Assembly (NCBI RefSeq): GCF_011045025.1
Contig: NZ_JAAKZX010000075.1
Location: 1 to 40,971, forward strand
Direction of reading: 5' to 3'
DNA: 40,971 nt
Source: Streptomyces ureilyticus
GTDB lineage: Bacteria; Actinomycetota; Actinomycetes; Streptomycetales; Streptomycetaceae
Positions 1 through 8,189 of the stretch are shown here, in pieces (position 1 is the stretch's first letter; each line of letters starts with the position of its first letter). The translations under genes were made by a program, and so were the position numbers. The notes below the pieces were generated by a model. The model was not told the origin of the DNA, made no database searches, and was given only the letters and a program-made list of their open reading frames with translations.

Positions 1-1046
1 GCCCCACCGGCCCCCGCCCCCTGTTCCTCGGCACGTACACCTCGGTCGAGGGCGGCGGCACCGGCATCGGACTCGCGACGTACGACACCACGACGGGCCG
101 TATCACCGGCGAGGGAACCCTCACCGGCGTCGGCGACCCGTCCTATCTCGCGGCGCACCCGGACGGCCGTACGCTCTACGCCGTCAATGAGCGCGAGGAC
201 GGCGGCGTGACGGCCGTCCAGCTCTCAACTCGCGGTCAAAACAAGGTACTTGGCACCCGTTCCACGGGTGGCGCGGCCCCGGCTCACCTGTCCGTACACC
301 CGGGCGGGCGCTGGCTGCTGAGCGCCAACTACGGGTCCGGCAGCGTGGCGGTGCACCCCATCGAGGCCTCGGGCGCGCTCGGCGAGCGGACGGATCTGGT
401 CACGCACTCCAGCCCGCCGCCCGGCCCCGGCCAGGACGGGCCGCACGCGCACCAGTTCATCACCAGCCCGGACGGCGGCCATGTGCTCGCGGTCGATCTG
501 GGCACGGACACGGTCTACACGTACCGCCTGGACGAATCCGCGGGCACCCTCCGCCCGGTCTCGCAGGCACGCACGCGCCCGGGCGCGGGTCCGCGGCATC
601 TCACCTTCCACCCCGGGGGCCGCTTCGCCTATCTGGCGAACGAACTCGACAACACGGTCACCGTGTGCGCCTACGACCCGGCGACGGGACGGCTGACGCC
701 GGGCGATCCGCAGTCCACGGGCACGGGCGGGGGCACGAGTTACCCGTCGCAACTGCTGGTCACGCCCAAGGGCTCGTACGCCTATCTCGCCAACCGGGGC
801 CACAACAGCCTGACCCGGTACGCCGTCGAGGCCGACGGGGCCCGGCTGCGTCTGCTGGACATCGTGCCGGTGCGCGGGGACTTCCCGCGTCACATCGCCT
901 TCTCGCCGGACGGGAACCTGCTGTTCGCCTCGAACCAGAAGTCGAGCACGGTCAGCGTCTTCCACGTCGACGAGAAGTCGGGCGAACTCCGGCTCGCGGG
1001 CGAGCCGTTCGCCTCACCCGTCGCCGTCTGTGCGCTGCCTCTGTAG
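1..1046 (+). CDS. Lactonase-family beta-propeller protein (5' end outside window)
   Basis: The frame is open from the window edge (first full codon at base 3) to the TAG at 1044-1046, so the N-terminus is missing; about 347 residues are present. The protein consists of repeated propeller blades with recurring motifs of the type S-x-HPGGRWLLSANYGSGSV, FHPGGRFAYLANELDNTV, VTPKGSYAYLANRGHNS and FSPDGNLLFASNQKSSTV. This spacing is typical of the seven-bladed lactonase family (6-phosphogluconolactonase YbhE/Pgl type, also related to carboxymuconate cyclases). Known members hydrolyse 6-phosphogluconolactone or similar sugar lactones; the actual substrate cannot be told from the sequence. The 3' end overlaps the 3' end of the convergent DUF2470 gene by about 33 bases. 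An internal GTG at 207 exists, but blade-like sequence continues upstream of it, so it is not the start. Confidence 0.85.
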   Translation, partial: PTGPRPLFLGTYTSVEGGGTGIGLATYDTTTGRITGEGTLTGVGDPSYLAAHPDGRTLYAVNEREDGGVTAVQLSTRGQNKVLGTRSTGGAAPAHLSVHPGGRWLLSANYGSGSVAVHPIEASGALGERTDLVTHSSPPPGPGQDGPHAHQFITSPDGGHVLAVDLGTDTVYTYRLDESAGTLRPVSQARTRPGAGPRHLTFHPGGRFAYLANELDNTVTVCAYDPATGRLTPGDPQSTGTGGGTSYPSQLLVTPKGSYAYLANRGHNSLTRYAVEADGARLRLLDIVPVRGDFPRHIAFSPDGNLLFASNQKSSTVSVFHVDEKSGELRLAGEPFASPVAVCALPL

Positions 1047-1739
1047 CGTGCGGGGGCAGGTTCCGGCACTCGCCTGGGACAGGAGGATGTGCATACGTTC
1101 CGTCAGCTGGCCGAGGTCGTCTGCGGGACGGTGGAAGGGCAGTCGTACGTCGCCGTGGCCGCGCGAGCGCTCGATGCGCAGGGTCAGCGCGTGCCGGTCG
1201 ACGGCGAGCGGCTGGACGCGTACCGCGCCGTGCAGGCTGTCGGGCTCGACCAGGCGGGTGAGCCGCTCGACGGCGTCCGGGTGGGCGTCTGCGAGGTGGG
1301 TCAGCAGCCGGGCCTCGGCGGTGGCCAGCGGGTCGGGCTCGGCGCGGGCGTACTCGTCGCGGTCGACCACGACCGCCCCGCCGGAGTCGCGCATCACGAT
1401 GCGGGTCGGGGTGAACGTCAGGTGGCCCTCGTCGGGCGCGAACCAGCCGGCCATCCAGAGCCGGGCGCGGATGCGGTTGCGTACCGGGACGGGCGCCACG
1501 TCGGCGAACTCGAGGACGGCGGACGGCTCGCCGCGCGGCGCGCAGATCGCGGCCGTGGTGAGCAGGCTGTCGTCCGGCAGGCGCAGCAGCACGCGGCCGT
1601 CCTCGGCGACGGTGTGGACGCCGATGAACTCCTCGCGGCCGCACTCGGCGGTCACCGCGCAGGACCATGCCGTGGCGAGCACGGAGCGGGCCCGCTGTGC
1701 CGTTGCCGGCACGGCGGTCCAGGTATGACGGTCACCCAT
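1014..1739 (-). CDS. DUF2470 / HugZ-like split-barrel protein under iron control
   Basis: 241 residues from ATG 1739, preceded by a GGGAGG ribosome site at about 1747-1752. The middle part (LRLPDDSLLTTAAICAPRGEPSAVLEFADVAPVPVRNRIRARLWMAGWF, quoted here only in outline around residues 51-98) is that of the pyridoxamine-phosphate-oxidase-like split barrel. The C-terminal part (about 135-225: ARLLTHLADAHPDAVERL, then RLPFHRPADDLGQL) is the DUF2470 domain. Such proteins are related to HugZ haem-degrading enzymes, but many actinobacterial members are uncharacterised. A near-perfect iron box lies 13 bp before the start codon, so the gene is expected to be repressed by an IdeR/DmdR1-type regulator when iron is plentiful. 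A role in haem or siderophore iron metabolism is inferred, not shown. It appears to be monocistronic, convergent with the lactonase gene. Confidence 0.8.
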   Translation of the reverse strand: MGDRHTWTAVPATAQRARSVLATAWSCAVTAECGREEFIGVHTVAEDGRVLLRLPDDSLLTTAAICAPRGEPSAVLEFADVAPVPVRNRIRARLWMAGWFAPDEGHLTFTPTRIVMRDSGGAVVVDRDEYARAEPDPLATAEARLLTHLADAHPDAVERLTRLVEPDSLHGAVRVQPLAVDRHALTLRIERSRGHGDVRLPFHRPADDLGQLTERMHILLSQASAGTCPRTLQRQRTDGDG

Positions 1740-1751
1740 CCCAAACCTCCC

Positions 1752-1770
1752 TTAGGTAAGCCTTGCCTAA
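1752..1770 (-). promoter_or_regulatory. Iron box (IdeR/DmdR-type operator)
   Basis: TTAGGTAAGCCTTGCCTAA is a 19-bp interrupted palindrome; the outer nine bases on each side match as inverted repeats at eight positions. It fits the well-known actinobacterial iron box TTAGGTTAGGCTnACCTAA. It sits between the ribosome-binding site and the likely promoter of the DUF2470 gene that starts at 1739, a position suited to repression. No iron box was noticed elsewhere in the window. Confidence 0.85.
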
Positions 1771-1848
1771 CCTACCGAAGATCGAGGCTCACGCCAACCA
1801 CGTCAGGCTCTTTTCAGAGGTACTGCAGGCGACGGCCGGTCCTCAGAG

Positions 1849-2673
1849 CTACGCGGTCCAGTGCTCGGGGCGGGTGACCGTCCCCGGCAGCCTCGTACTC
1901 GCGCTGCCCCGGGCCGAGTTGAGCTGCGGCTGGGTCAGGAAGAAGGCGCCGGTCAGGTCCGCGTCCGTCAGGTCGGCGTCGCGGAGATCCGCGCCGATGA
2001 GGTCCGCGCCCCGCAGGTCGGCGCCGGTCAGGTCGGCGGCGATGAGGTAGGCGCCGCGCAGGTTGGCGCCCTTGAGATCGGCTCCCTTGAGGCGGGCGCC
2101 CATGAGGTCGGCGCCCCGGCGGTCCTTCTTGCGGCCACGGGTACCCGCCCGCACCAGCTCACTCGTCCGCAGCAGGAGCACGTTGACCTTCTGCCGGTGC
2201 GCGGCCACGTCCAACTCGCCCAGTTCCTCCGGGGTTTGACGGGCCAGCCGCTCGGTCTCCCCGAGCAGTCGGCGGAGGTCGGCGTGGACGGGACGGGCGG
2301 CGGGCAGGGTCAGCGCCTCCGTCAGGTACCAGAGCAGCTCATGGAGTTGCCGTACGACCGGAAAGACGTCGAACATCCGCCGGGCCTGCTCCCGCGTCCC
2401 CGTCCGCCAGTCCTCCCCGCCGAAGGTGGTCTGCGAGACCCGCTGCCCGGCGCCGAAGCAGTCGTAGACCGTGCAGCCAGTGAAGCCGCGCTGCCGCAGT
2501 TCGGTGTGGATGCCGCAGCGGGAGTCGGTGCGCAGGTGGGAACAGGGCTTCCCCGCCTCCTTGTCGACCGGGAAGTCCGCCGAGGCCGAGAAGGGCAGCG
2601 CGACACAGCACAGGCCGAAGCAGCGGGTGCAGTCCGCGCGGAGATCGTGCAGGTCGAGGGGATGGTCGTGCAT
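1849..2673 (-). CDS. Pentapeptide-repeat protein with Cys-rich N-terminus
   Basis: 274 residues from ATG 2673 (protein begins MHDHPLDLHDLRADC). An upstream in-frame extension to 2835 is possible, but it runs through the divergent promoter region and is not protein-like. The N-terminal part holds a cysteine cluster (DCTRCFGLCC) and further scattered cysteines (CSHLRTDSRCGIH, GCTVYDCFGAG), which could bind a metal. The C-terminal third (about residues 185-245) is a run of about a dozen A(D/N)LxG units forming a right-handed quadrilateral beta helix. The function of this family in Streptomyces is unknown; pentapeptide helices can mimic DNA (Qnr/MfpA) or serve as a protein scaffold. It is divergent from the DUF5999 gene with 196 bp between the starts; no clear promoter was recognised there. 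Confidence 0.8.
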   Translation of the reverse strand: MHDHPLDLHDLRADCTRCFGLCCVALPFSASADFPVDKEAGKPCSHLRTDSRCGIHTELRQRGFTGCTVYDCFGAGQRVSQTTFGGEDWRTGTREQARRMFDVFPVVRQLHELLWYLTEALTLPAARPVHADLRRLLGETERLARQTPEELGELDVAAHRQKVNVLLLRTSELVRAGTRGRKKDRRGADLMGARLKGADLKGANLRGAYLIAADLTGADLRGADLIGADLRDADLTDADLTGAFFLTQPQLNSARGSASTRLPGTVTRPEHWTA

Positions 2674-2869
2674 GCCATCAAGCCTACGTCGGGCCCGCTC
2701 CGACCCGTCCGGCTCCCCCGCTCGGACATCCAACTCCCCTTCACCGAACGAAAACTCACCGATGAGTTTCCGGCCTTGTGGGGGTCTCCACATACAGAAG
2801 AAAACAAGCTCCGCTACTACAGAGATACGAACCAAAAATTACGAGCCCCACGAACCCGAGGAGAGCGTC

Positions 2870-3070
2870 ATGTGCACCCACCAGACCCCGTGCCCCACCG
2901 CCGAGAGCCCCGACCACCACGCCGCCGTGATCGTGTCCGCCCACCCCGAGCAGGGCTGGTACCGGCTGTGCAACGGAACCATCGTCTTCGACGACACCGG
3001 CGAACTCCTCCCCGACGGCAGCGTCGTCAACCCGCTCCGCGCCCTCGGCCCGCTGACCGTGGCCGCCTGA
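2870..3070 (+). CDS. DUF5999 family small protein
   Basis: 66 residues from ATG 2870, which follows a GAGGAG ribosome site at about 2858-2863. The reading frame stays open upstream of this ATG, but the good ribosome site and the protein-like composition begin here. The sequence opens MCTHQTPCPTAESPDHHAA, contains RLCNGTIVFDDTGELLPDG and ends NPLRALGPLTVAA. This short acidic protein with paired cysteines near the N-terminus is widespread in Streptomyces and annotated only as DUF5999. No membrane segment or catalytic motif is visible. Three cysteines and two histidines near the start could allow metal binding, but that is speculation. Confidence 0.8.
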   Translation: MCTHQTPCPTAESPDHHAAVIVSAHPEQGWYRLCNGTIVFDDTGELLPDGSVVNPLRALGPLTVAA

Positions 3071-3088
3071 GACCTACCGGCCGGACAG

Positions 3089-3832
3089 CTACCGGCCGAA
3101 CAGCTCGAAGGCCACGGCCGGCTTCCCGCCGAAGCGTTCGCCCAACTCCTGCGCGTAGCCGATCAGGAAGCCACGTACGTACGTCTCAGGGTCCTCGTCC
3201 GTCAACACCTCGATGTACGTGCGGTGTTCGAGAAGAGACCGTACCGCCCGCTCCAGCCCCGGCGTCGCGTCCACCGCATGTGTGGGGCTCGCCGAACCGG
3301 CGACCGCGACCCAGCGGACCCCGTTCCAGGGTTCGAGGCCCTGGTCGGTCAGTTCGGGAAAGATCCACCGGTTCCCCGCGTCGGCGGCGGCGTCGAGCGT
3401 GGCCCGGCCCACGGCGACATGGTCCGGGGTGTTCCAGCCGACCCCGCCCCAGGTGTCGCGGTGGTTGAGCGTGATGACCAGTTCGGGCCGGTACTTGCGG
3501 ATCGCCGCCGCGATGTCCCGCCGCAGCGCGATCCCGTACTCGACGACCCCGTCCCGGTGGTCCAGAAACTCCACCTCGCTCACCCCGACGACGGCCGCGC
3601 TGGCCCGCTCCTCCCGCTCCCGTAGCGGCCCGCACTCGGCGGGGTCCAGGGTGTCGATGCCCGCCTCACCACGGGTCGCCAGCACATACGCGACCTCCCG
3701 GCCCGCATCCGTCCACGCGGCGATCGCGGCCGAGCAGCCGTACTCGAGATCGTCCGGGTGGGCCACCACGGCGAGAGCGCGCTGCCAGTCGTCGGGCATG
3801 GGCTTGAGCTGGTCGTCCGTCGGCTCCGTCAT
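3089..3832 (-). CDS. PIG-L family deacetylase
   Basis: 247 residues from ATG 3832; an upstream in-frame start at 3877 is less likely because the extension reads MLLGRIRPGPSNLRT and matches nothing in the family. The zinc-binding AHPDD signature is at residues 24-28, and a third ligand is expected in WNTPDHVAVGRA, near residue 150. The HRDTWGG segment just before it is also characteristic. Family members are zinc-dependent N-deacetylases acting on GlcNAc-containing small molecules (mycothiol precursor MshB, bacillithiol, antibiotic scaffolds). The length and motif order resemble the stand-alone actinobacterial homologues of MshB rather than MshB itself; substrate unknown. It is co-oriented with the alpha/beta hydrolase upstream (64 bp gap), which may form an operon with it. 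Confidence 0.88.
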   Translation of the reverse strand: MTEPTDDQLKPMPDDWQRALAVVAHPDDLEYGCSAAIAAWTDAGREVAYVLATRGEAGIDTLDPAECGPLREREERASAAVVGVSEVEFLDHRDGVVEYGIALRRDIAAAIRKYRPELVITLNHRDTWGGVGWNTPDHVAVGRATLDAAADAGNRWIFPELTDQGLEPWNGVRWVAVAGSASPTHAVDATPGLERAVRSLLEHRTYIEVLTDEDPETYVRGFLIGYAQELGERFGGKPAVAFELFGR

Positions 3833-3896
3833 GGTTCGCAGATTACTGGGGCCCGGTCGTATGCGCCCGAGCAACAACCGGGCCCGCGACAGTCGT

Positions 3897-5198
3897 TCAG
3901 ACCTCGTCCTGCGACAGGGCGATCAGCCGGTCCAGTACGCGCGGGCCGCCGGCTCGTACGCCGTCGTGCTCGAACTCGTTCGTCACCCAGGCACGCAGAC
4001 CTCGGATGGTGCCCGCCGTCTCCAGCGAGTGCTCGGTGTCGACGTACATGTCGTCGTGGTAGACGGCCGCGGCCACGGGGACCTCGTTGGCGGCGAGGCG
4101 CGCGGGATCGTACAGCGGGGCCCAGTCGGTGCGTTCGGCGAGGAGATCCGCCGTCTCTTGCAGCGGGCGCAGGGCCGGATCGCAGTCGAACGTCCACGGG
4201 TGCACGGACTCGCCCGTGAACAGCAGCGGCCCGTCGCCCACGAGGGTCTTGGCCGCGTCGAACTGCGGGAACTCGGCTCGCACGCGCTCCGCGGCCCAGC
4301 CGGTCGGCTCCGCGCCCTGGCCGTAGCAGGCCTCGTGGACCAGCGCGTACAGCGGGTGGCCCGCGAACGACAGCAGCCCCTGTACCTCCTCCTGGAAGGC
4401 GTCGGAGAGGGCGGGGCCCTGCGGGGTGCGGACGAAGGCGTCCTCCAGGAGGTAGTGGAGGCGGTGGCTGCCGTCGCTCTTGCCGAGGACGATGCCGAGG
4501 GACTGGAAGGCCTCGACGGTGAGCCGGTAGCCGTTCGGCAGGACGACCTCGTGCGCCAGCAGGTGCTCGGCGATCCGCCGGGCCCGCTCGATGTCCTGCG
4601 GGTAACGGGCGTAGTGCGCGGCGACCTTGCGCTCGATGCGCGGGTACGCGGCCCGGTAGACGTCGTCCGCGTGCGCGTCCAGGGAGGGCAGGCCGCCGGT
4701 GATCAGGGCGGCGCGCAGGCCTTCGGGCGCGTACGACAGATAGGCCACCGTGCAGAAGCCGCCGAAGCTCTGGCCGAGAACCGTCCACGGGGCGCCGCCG
4801 GTGACCGCGGGGCGGATGGCCTCGCAGTCGCGGACGATGGAGCCGGCGCGGAAGTGCGCGAGATAGTCGGCCTGTTCACGTGGGCCGCCGCGCAGCGGGA
4901 GCGTCTGGCGGTTGGCGGGCGTCGAGTTGCCGGTGCCGCGCTGGTCGAGCAGCAGCACCCGGTACTCCTTGAGGGCGCGGCCGAGCCAGGCCTGCTTGCC
5001 GATGAAGCGGTTGGCGCCGAAGCCGGGGCCGCCCTGAAGGTAGACCAGCCAGGGCAGGTCACCCTTGGCTTTGTCGCTGGCGACGACTTCACGGGCGTAC
5101 AGCTCGATCGTCTCCCCGTCCGGGTCGTCGTGGTCGAGGGGCACCGTGAAGCGGCGGTCGGTGAGGACGACGCCGGGCTGACGGTAACGGACGCTCAC
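3897..5198 (-). CDS. Alpha/beta hydrolase, prolyl aminopeptidase (S33) type
   Basis: 433 residues from ATG 5198. Peptidase family S33 signatures are seen in order: GGPGFG at 56-61 (oxyanion loop), DQRGTGNS at 85-92 and the nucleophile elbow GQSFGG with Ser144. A late His in the C-terminal HSLETA/DDMYVD region would complete the triad. No signal peptide is present, so it should be cytoplasmic. Proteins of this type remove N-terminal proline or hydrolyse related amides and esters; the exact substrate cannot be deduced. It starts 56 bp after the LacI-type gene, separated from it by an 8-bp perfect hairpin, so it is probably outside the rhamnose operon. Confidence 0.85.
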   Translation of the reverse strand: MSVRYRQPGVVLTDRRFTVPLDHDDPDGETIELYAREVVASDKAKGDLPWLVYLQGGPGFGANRFIGKQAWLGRALKEYRVLLLDQRGTGNSTPANRQTLPLRGGPREQADYLAHFRAGSIVRDCEAIRPAVTGGAPWTVLGQSFGGFCTVAYLSYAPEGLRAALITGGLPSLDAHADDVYRAAYPRIERKVAAHYARYPQDIERARRIAEHLLAHEVVLPNGYRLTVEAFQSLGIVLGKSDGSHRLHYLLEDAFVRTPQGPALSDAFQEEVQGLLSFAGHPLYALVHEACYGQGAEPTGWAAERVRAEFPQFDAAKTLVGDGPLLFTGESVHPWTFDCDPALRPLQETADLLAERTDWAPLYDPARLAANEVPVAAAVYHDDMYVDTEHSLETAGTIRGLRAWVTNEFEHDGVRAGGPRVLDRLIALSQDEV

Positions 5199-5218
5199 TG
5201 CGGCTCCCGAGGATGTAC

Positions 5219-5242
5219 GAACTGGCCTTTCGGTGCCAGTTC
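5219..5242 (-). terminator. Hairpin after the leftward rhamnose operon
   Basis: GAACTGGC (5219-5226) and GCCAGTTC (5235-5242) form a perfect 8-bp stem with an 8-base loop. It lies 13 bases past the stop of the LacI-type gene, a place suited to ending the rhaT-to-regulator transcript. There is no U tract, as is common in Streptomyces. It also sits about 20-45 bases before the start of the S33 hydrolase, so a dyad operator for that gene is the alternative reading. Confidence 0.5.
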
Positions 5243-5254
5243 AGCACATGGTCA

Positions 5255-6280
5255 TCAGCGCGGGGCCAGGCTGGAGCGGCGTACGACGAGTTCCGGCTGG
5301 AGTACGACGCTTCGGTGCTCGTGCGGGACCGGGGCCGTCTCGGACTCGGTCTCCTCCAGGAGGAGTTCCGCGGCGAGCGCGCCCATGGTCACGGCGGGCT
5401 GCCGAACGGAGGTGAGGGGGACCGCGGCCGCGGCGGCGAACTCGATGTCGTCGTAGCCGACGATCGCGAGGTCGTCGGGGACGGAGACGCCGGCCGCGAA
5501 CATGGCCTGGAGGACGCCGAGCGCGAGCAGGTCGTTGGCGCAGAAGACGGCGGTCGGGCGCTCGGCGAGGCCGAGGAGCCGGGCGCCGGCGTCGCGGCCC
5601 GCGGCCACGTCGAGCCGCTCGGTGGGCAGTTCGCGCAGGCAGTCCGCGCCGAGGCCGGCCTCGGCCAGCGCGTTCAGCGCGCCCGTGCGCCGGTCCCTGA
5701 CCTGGTTCAGTCCGGGCGGCCCGCTCACGTACGCGATGGAGCGGTGTCCGGCGTCGATCAGATGCCGCACGGCCAGCGCGCCGCCCGCCACGTCGTCGAC
5801 CGAGACCGAGCACTCGGTGGCGACCTCGGCGACCCGGTCGACGAGCACGAACGGGATGCCGTGCCGGCGGAACGTCTCGATGTTCCGCCCGGTCGCGTCG
5901 GCGGGAGTCAACAGCACGCCCCGTACCCGCTGTTCGGCGAACAGCGACAGGTACTCGGCCTCCTCGCCCGGGCTCTGCGCGCTGTTGCAGACCATCACGC
6001 CGAGACCGGCGTCGCGGGCGGCGCGCTCGGCGCCGCGGGCCACGTCCACGAAGAAGGGGTTGCCCATGTCCAGGACGAGCAGGCCCATGATCCGGCTGCG
6101 CCCGGCGCGCAGCTGCCGCGCCGACTCGCTGCGGACATAGCCGAGCCGGTCTATGGCGGACAGCACGCGGGCCCGCGTCTCGGAGGCGACCGTGTCCGGC
6201 CGGTTGATCACGTTCGAGACGGTGCCCACCGAGACACCGGCGACGCGGGCGACGTCCTTGATACCCACCGAATGAGCCAT
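5255..6280 (-). CDS. LacI-family transcriptional regulator of rhamnose genes
   Basis: 341 residues from ATG 6280, preceded by GGAGG. The N-terminus is a classic LacI helix-turn-helix (IKDVARVAGVSVGTVSNVI, from about residue 6) with hinge helix (SESARQLRAGRS). The rest is a periplasmic-binding-like effector domain (MGLLVLDMGNPFFVDVARG; AVFCANDLLALGVLQAMFAAG; VPDDLAIVGYDDIEFA). It is the last gene of the leftward rhamnose run, 79 bp after the BNR_4 gene. The two TGAAA-NN-TTTCA-like palindromes in the divergent rha promoter region are the natural operators for a LacI-type protein, so it is inferred to repress rhaTPQSM and rhaI-rhaEW-rhaB and to be relieved by rhamnose or a rhamnose metabolite. 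Its position inside the operon would give negative autoregulation. Confidence 0.88.
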   Translation of the reverse strand: MAHSVGIKDVARVAGVSVGTVSNVINRPDTVASETRARVLSAIDRLGYVRSESARQLRAGRSRIMGLLVLDMGNPFFVDVARGAERAARDAGLGVMVCNSAQSPGEEAEYLSLFAEQRVRGVLLTPADATGRNIETFRRHGIPFVLVDRVAEVATECSVSVDDVAGGALAVRHLIDAGHRSIAYVSGPPGLNQVRDRRTGALNALAEAGLGADCLRELPTERLDVAAGRDAGARLLGLAERPTAVFCANDLLALGVLQAMFAAGVSVPDDLAIVGYDDIEFAAAAAVPLTSVRQPAVTMGALAAELLLEETESETAPVPHEHRSVVLQPELVVRRSSLAPR

Positions 6281-6359
6281 CAGGCAGGAACCTCCAGGGT
6301 GACAAGGGGCGGCGGGCAGGCCCTCACATTACCGGCGTGCCCACCGCCACGAGCTGCGC

Positions 6360-7784
6360 TCACGCGGGCAGCCGGAAGTCGACGACATGGAGCGCCGAGG
6401 GTGTCGTACCGCTGGACTTCTCCTGGTACATGACCGACAGGACCCCGTCCTGCGCGATCCGCATCTCGTCGATCACTACCTCGCCGAAGGCGTTCAGCCC
6501 GGCGCCGTCGAACAGGATCCGCCAGTCGGTGTGTCCGGAGGCCGCCGAAGCACCGGCGATCCGGCCGAACGGGAAGATCGCATACGCGTTGTTGTACTTG
6601 TCCATGACCAGCTTGGTGCGCTGGCTGGAGTTCAGCGGTACCGGGATCTCGGTCTTCTGCCAGGGGCCGGAGGAGCTCTTGCGGACGAGGAAGGCGCGGC
6701 CGTTGGCCGTGCGGTTGGCCACGTAGTTCGTCGTGCACTGGCCGAAGCGGCCCGGTACGTAGCTGATGATGGCGTGCGGCCGGCCGGCCGAGTCGGTGAA
6801 CTGGCTCTCCTGGTTCATCAGCGAGTGGTCCGGGTTGAGCGGGTCCACGACGAGACCCGCGTCGGTGACGGAGACCCGGTCGGAGCTTCCGGTGGTGCCG
6901 ACGACGGCGCCCGCGTTGTTGCGCCAGGTGCGGCCGCGGTCGTCCGAGTAGACGTAGCCGGTGTCGTGGTTGGTGATGCCGCCGCTGTTGCACATGACGG
7001 AGTTGCTCTGCTCGCGCCAGGTGAACATGGCGTGCAGGCGCCCGTTGCGGTCGTAGTCGATGCCGTGCAGGTACATGTTGCGGGCCGTGCTCGAGCCGTG
7101 CTCGCTGGTGTACGTGCCGGTGGAGCTGGTCCACTCGCCGAGGTTGGTCCACCTGGTGCCGTCGTACTCGGCGAGCGCGTTGCGACCGTTGCCTGAGACC
7201 GCCACGCGGTAGCTGAGCTGGAGCCTGCCCTCGGGGGTGGAGATGAACTGCGGGTACGTGAACTGCGAGGTGAGCGCCAGCCCGTCGAGGGTGGACTGCG
7301 GTGCGCCGAAGCGGCTCGTGGTCCAGCTCAGCCCGGCGGGGTTGTCGAGGAGCCCGGCCACCGACTTGACGTAGGTGAAGCCGTCGCTGTGCGAGTCCAT
7401 GTTGAGGTGCAGCCGGCCGTCGGTCTTCGAGACGCCCATGGAGATCACGTTGTGGGAGTCGTTGTAGCGCAGGGTGTGGCCGACCTTGACGGTGGACCAG
7501 GTGCTCGCGCCGAGCGCGCGGCGACCGACGACGGCGTTGCGGTCGGCGGTGTACCAGGCGGCGTACTGGTAGCCCTTGTACGTGAACAGGCCGTTCTTCT
7601 GGAACGAGTTGTTGTTGACCAGGCCGTCGTACGACACGAAGAAGATGGCCTGTGCGTCGAGGCGGCTGCTGCCGATGCGGGTGACCGAGGGGCCGGGGTC
7701 GGCGGCCCGTGCGGCACCGGCGCCGATGACCGGGCCGGCCACGGCACTGAGGATGGTGCCGGCCAGCAGCGTACGTCTTCTCAT
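6360..7784 (-). CDS. Secreted BNR_4 beta-propeller protein, candidate rhamnose-releasing enzyme
   Basis: 474 residues from ATG 7784. The N-terminus (MRRRTLLAGTILSAVAGP, then GAARAADPG) is a Tat-like signal peptide with a likely cut after ARA near residue 28. The mature part shows BNR_4-type sequence: YDGLVNNNSFQKNGLFTYKG, YAAWYTADRNAVVGRR, YNDSHNVISMG, LHLNMDSHSDGF, SQFTYPQF, WTNLGEWTS. BNR_4 propellers include polysaccharide lyases (ulvan lyases; as far as I recall also rhamnosyl-glucuronate lyases acting on gum arabic). The conserved His, Tyr and Arg clusters would fit such an active site. It sits 67 bp after rhaM and before the LacI gene, so it is very probably co-regulated with rhamnose import. 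The inferred job is to free L-rhamnose from plant or algal glycans outside the cell; the enzymatic class (lyase or hydrolase) is not proven. Confidence 0.78.
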   Translation of the reverse strand: MRRRTLLAGTILSAVAGPVIGAGAARAADPGPSVTRIGSSRLDAQAIFFVSYDGLVNNNSFQKNGLFTYKGYQYAAWYTADRNAVVGRRALGASTWSTVKVGHTLRYNDSHNVISMGVSKTDGRLHLNMDSHSDGFTYVKSVAGLLDNPAGLSWTTSRFGAPQSTLDGLALTSQFTYPQFISTPEGRLQLSYRVAVSGNGRNALAEYDGTRWTNLGEWTSSTGTYTSEHGSSTARNMYLHGIDYDRNGRLHAMFTWREQSNSVMCNSGGITNHDTGYVYSDDRGRTWRNNAGAVVGTTGSSDRVSVTDAGLVVDPLNPDHSLMNQESQFTDSAGRPHAIISYVPGRFGQCTTNYVANRTANGRAFLVRKSSSGPWQKTEIPVPLNSSQRTKLVMDKYNNAYAIFPFGRIAGASAASGHTDWRILFDGAGLNAFGEVVIDEMRIAQDGVLSVMYQEKSSGTTPSALHVVDFRLPA

Positions 7785-7851
7785 CTCGGGGGACTCCTTT
7801 GTCGGGCGAGATCGGGCACTTGAGCCAGTTGGGTTGTGTCGAGCGGGTCTG

Positions 7852-8172
7852 TCACGCGAGGTGGAACACCTCGGTGAGCGGTTTCATGGCCTCGTCGGGG
7901 CGGGCGCCGTCCAGTGACTCGAAGAACGGCGCCATCTCCGCCTGCCAGCGGGCGTTGACCTCGGCGGCTTCCATGCCGGCCTGGGCCGCCTCGAAGTCCT
8001 CGGTCTCCAGATAGCCGACGAGCAGGCCGTCCTCGCGCAGGAAGAGCGAGTAGTTGTGCCAGCCGGTGGCCGAGAGCGCTTCGAGCATCTCCGGCCACAC
8101 GGCGGCGTGCCGCTCGCGGTACTCGGCGATCCGGTCCTCGCGGACCTTCAGCAGAAAGCACACGCGCTGCAT
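7852..8172 (-). CDS. rhaM: L-rhamnose mutarotase
   Basis: 106 residues from ATG 8172, with GGAGGG about 9 bases upstream; a TTG one codon earlier is an unlikely start. The sequence begins MQRVCFLLKVREDRIAEYRE and contains RHAAVWPEM. Tyr18 and His22 are at the positions of the catalytic residues of E. coli YiiL/RhaM. The length of about 104-106 residues is that of the family, which is a dimeric ferredoxin-like fold. It interconverts alpha and beta anomers of L-rhamnose, supplying the form used by the isomerase. It starts 17 bp after the rhaS stop, within the leftward operon. The protein is cytoplasmic, with no signal peptide. Confidence 0.93.
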   Translation of the reverse strand: MQRVCFLLKVREDRIAEYRERHAAVWPEMLEALSATGWHNYSLFLREDGLLVGYLETEDFEAAQAGMEAAEVNARWQAEMAPFFESLDGARPDEAMKPLTEVFHLA

Positions 8173-8189
8173 CAAGGACCCTCCGGGGC

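Noticed and set aside
3213..5456. 747-codon open frame on the + strand
   Set aside because: It spans two convincing genes (PIG-L deacetylase and S33 hydrolase) on the other strand and has composition typical of a shadow frame.
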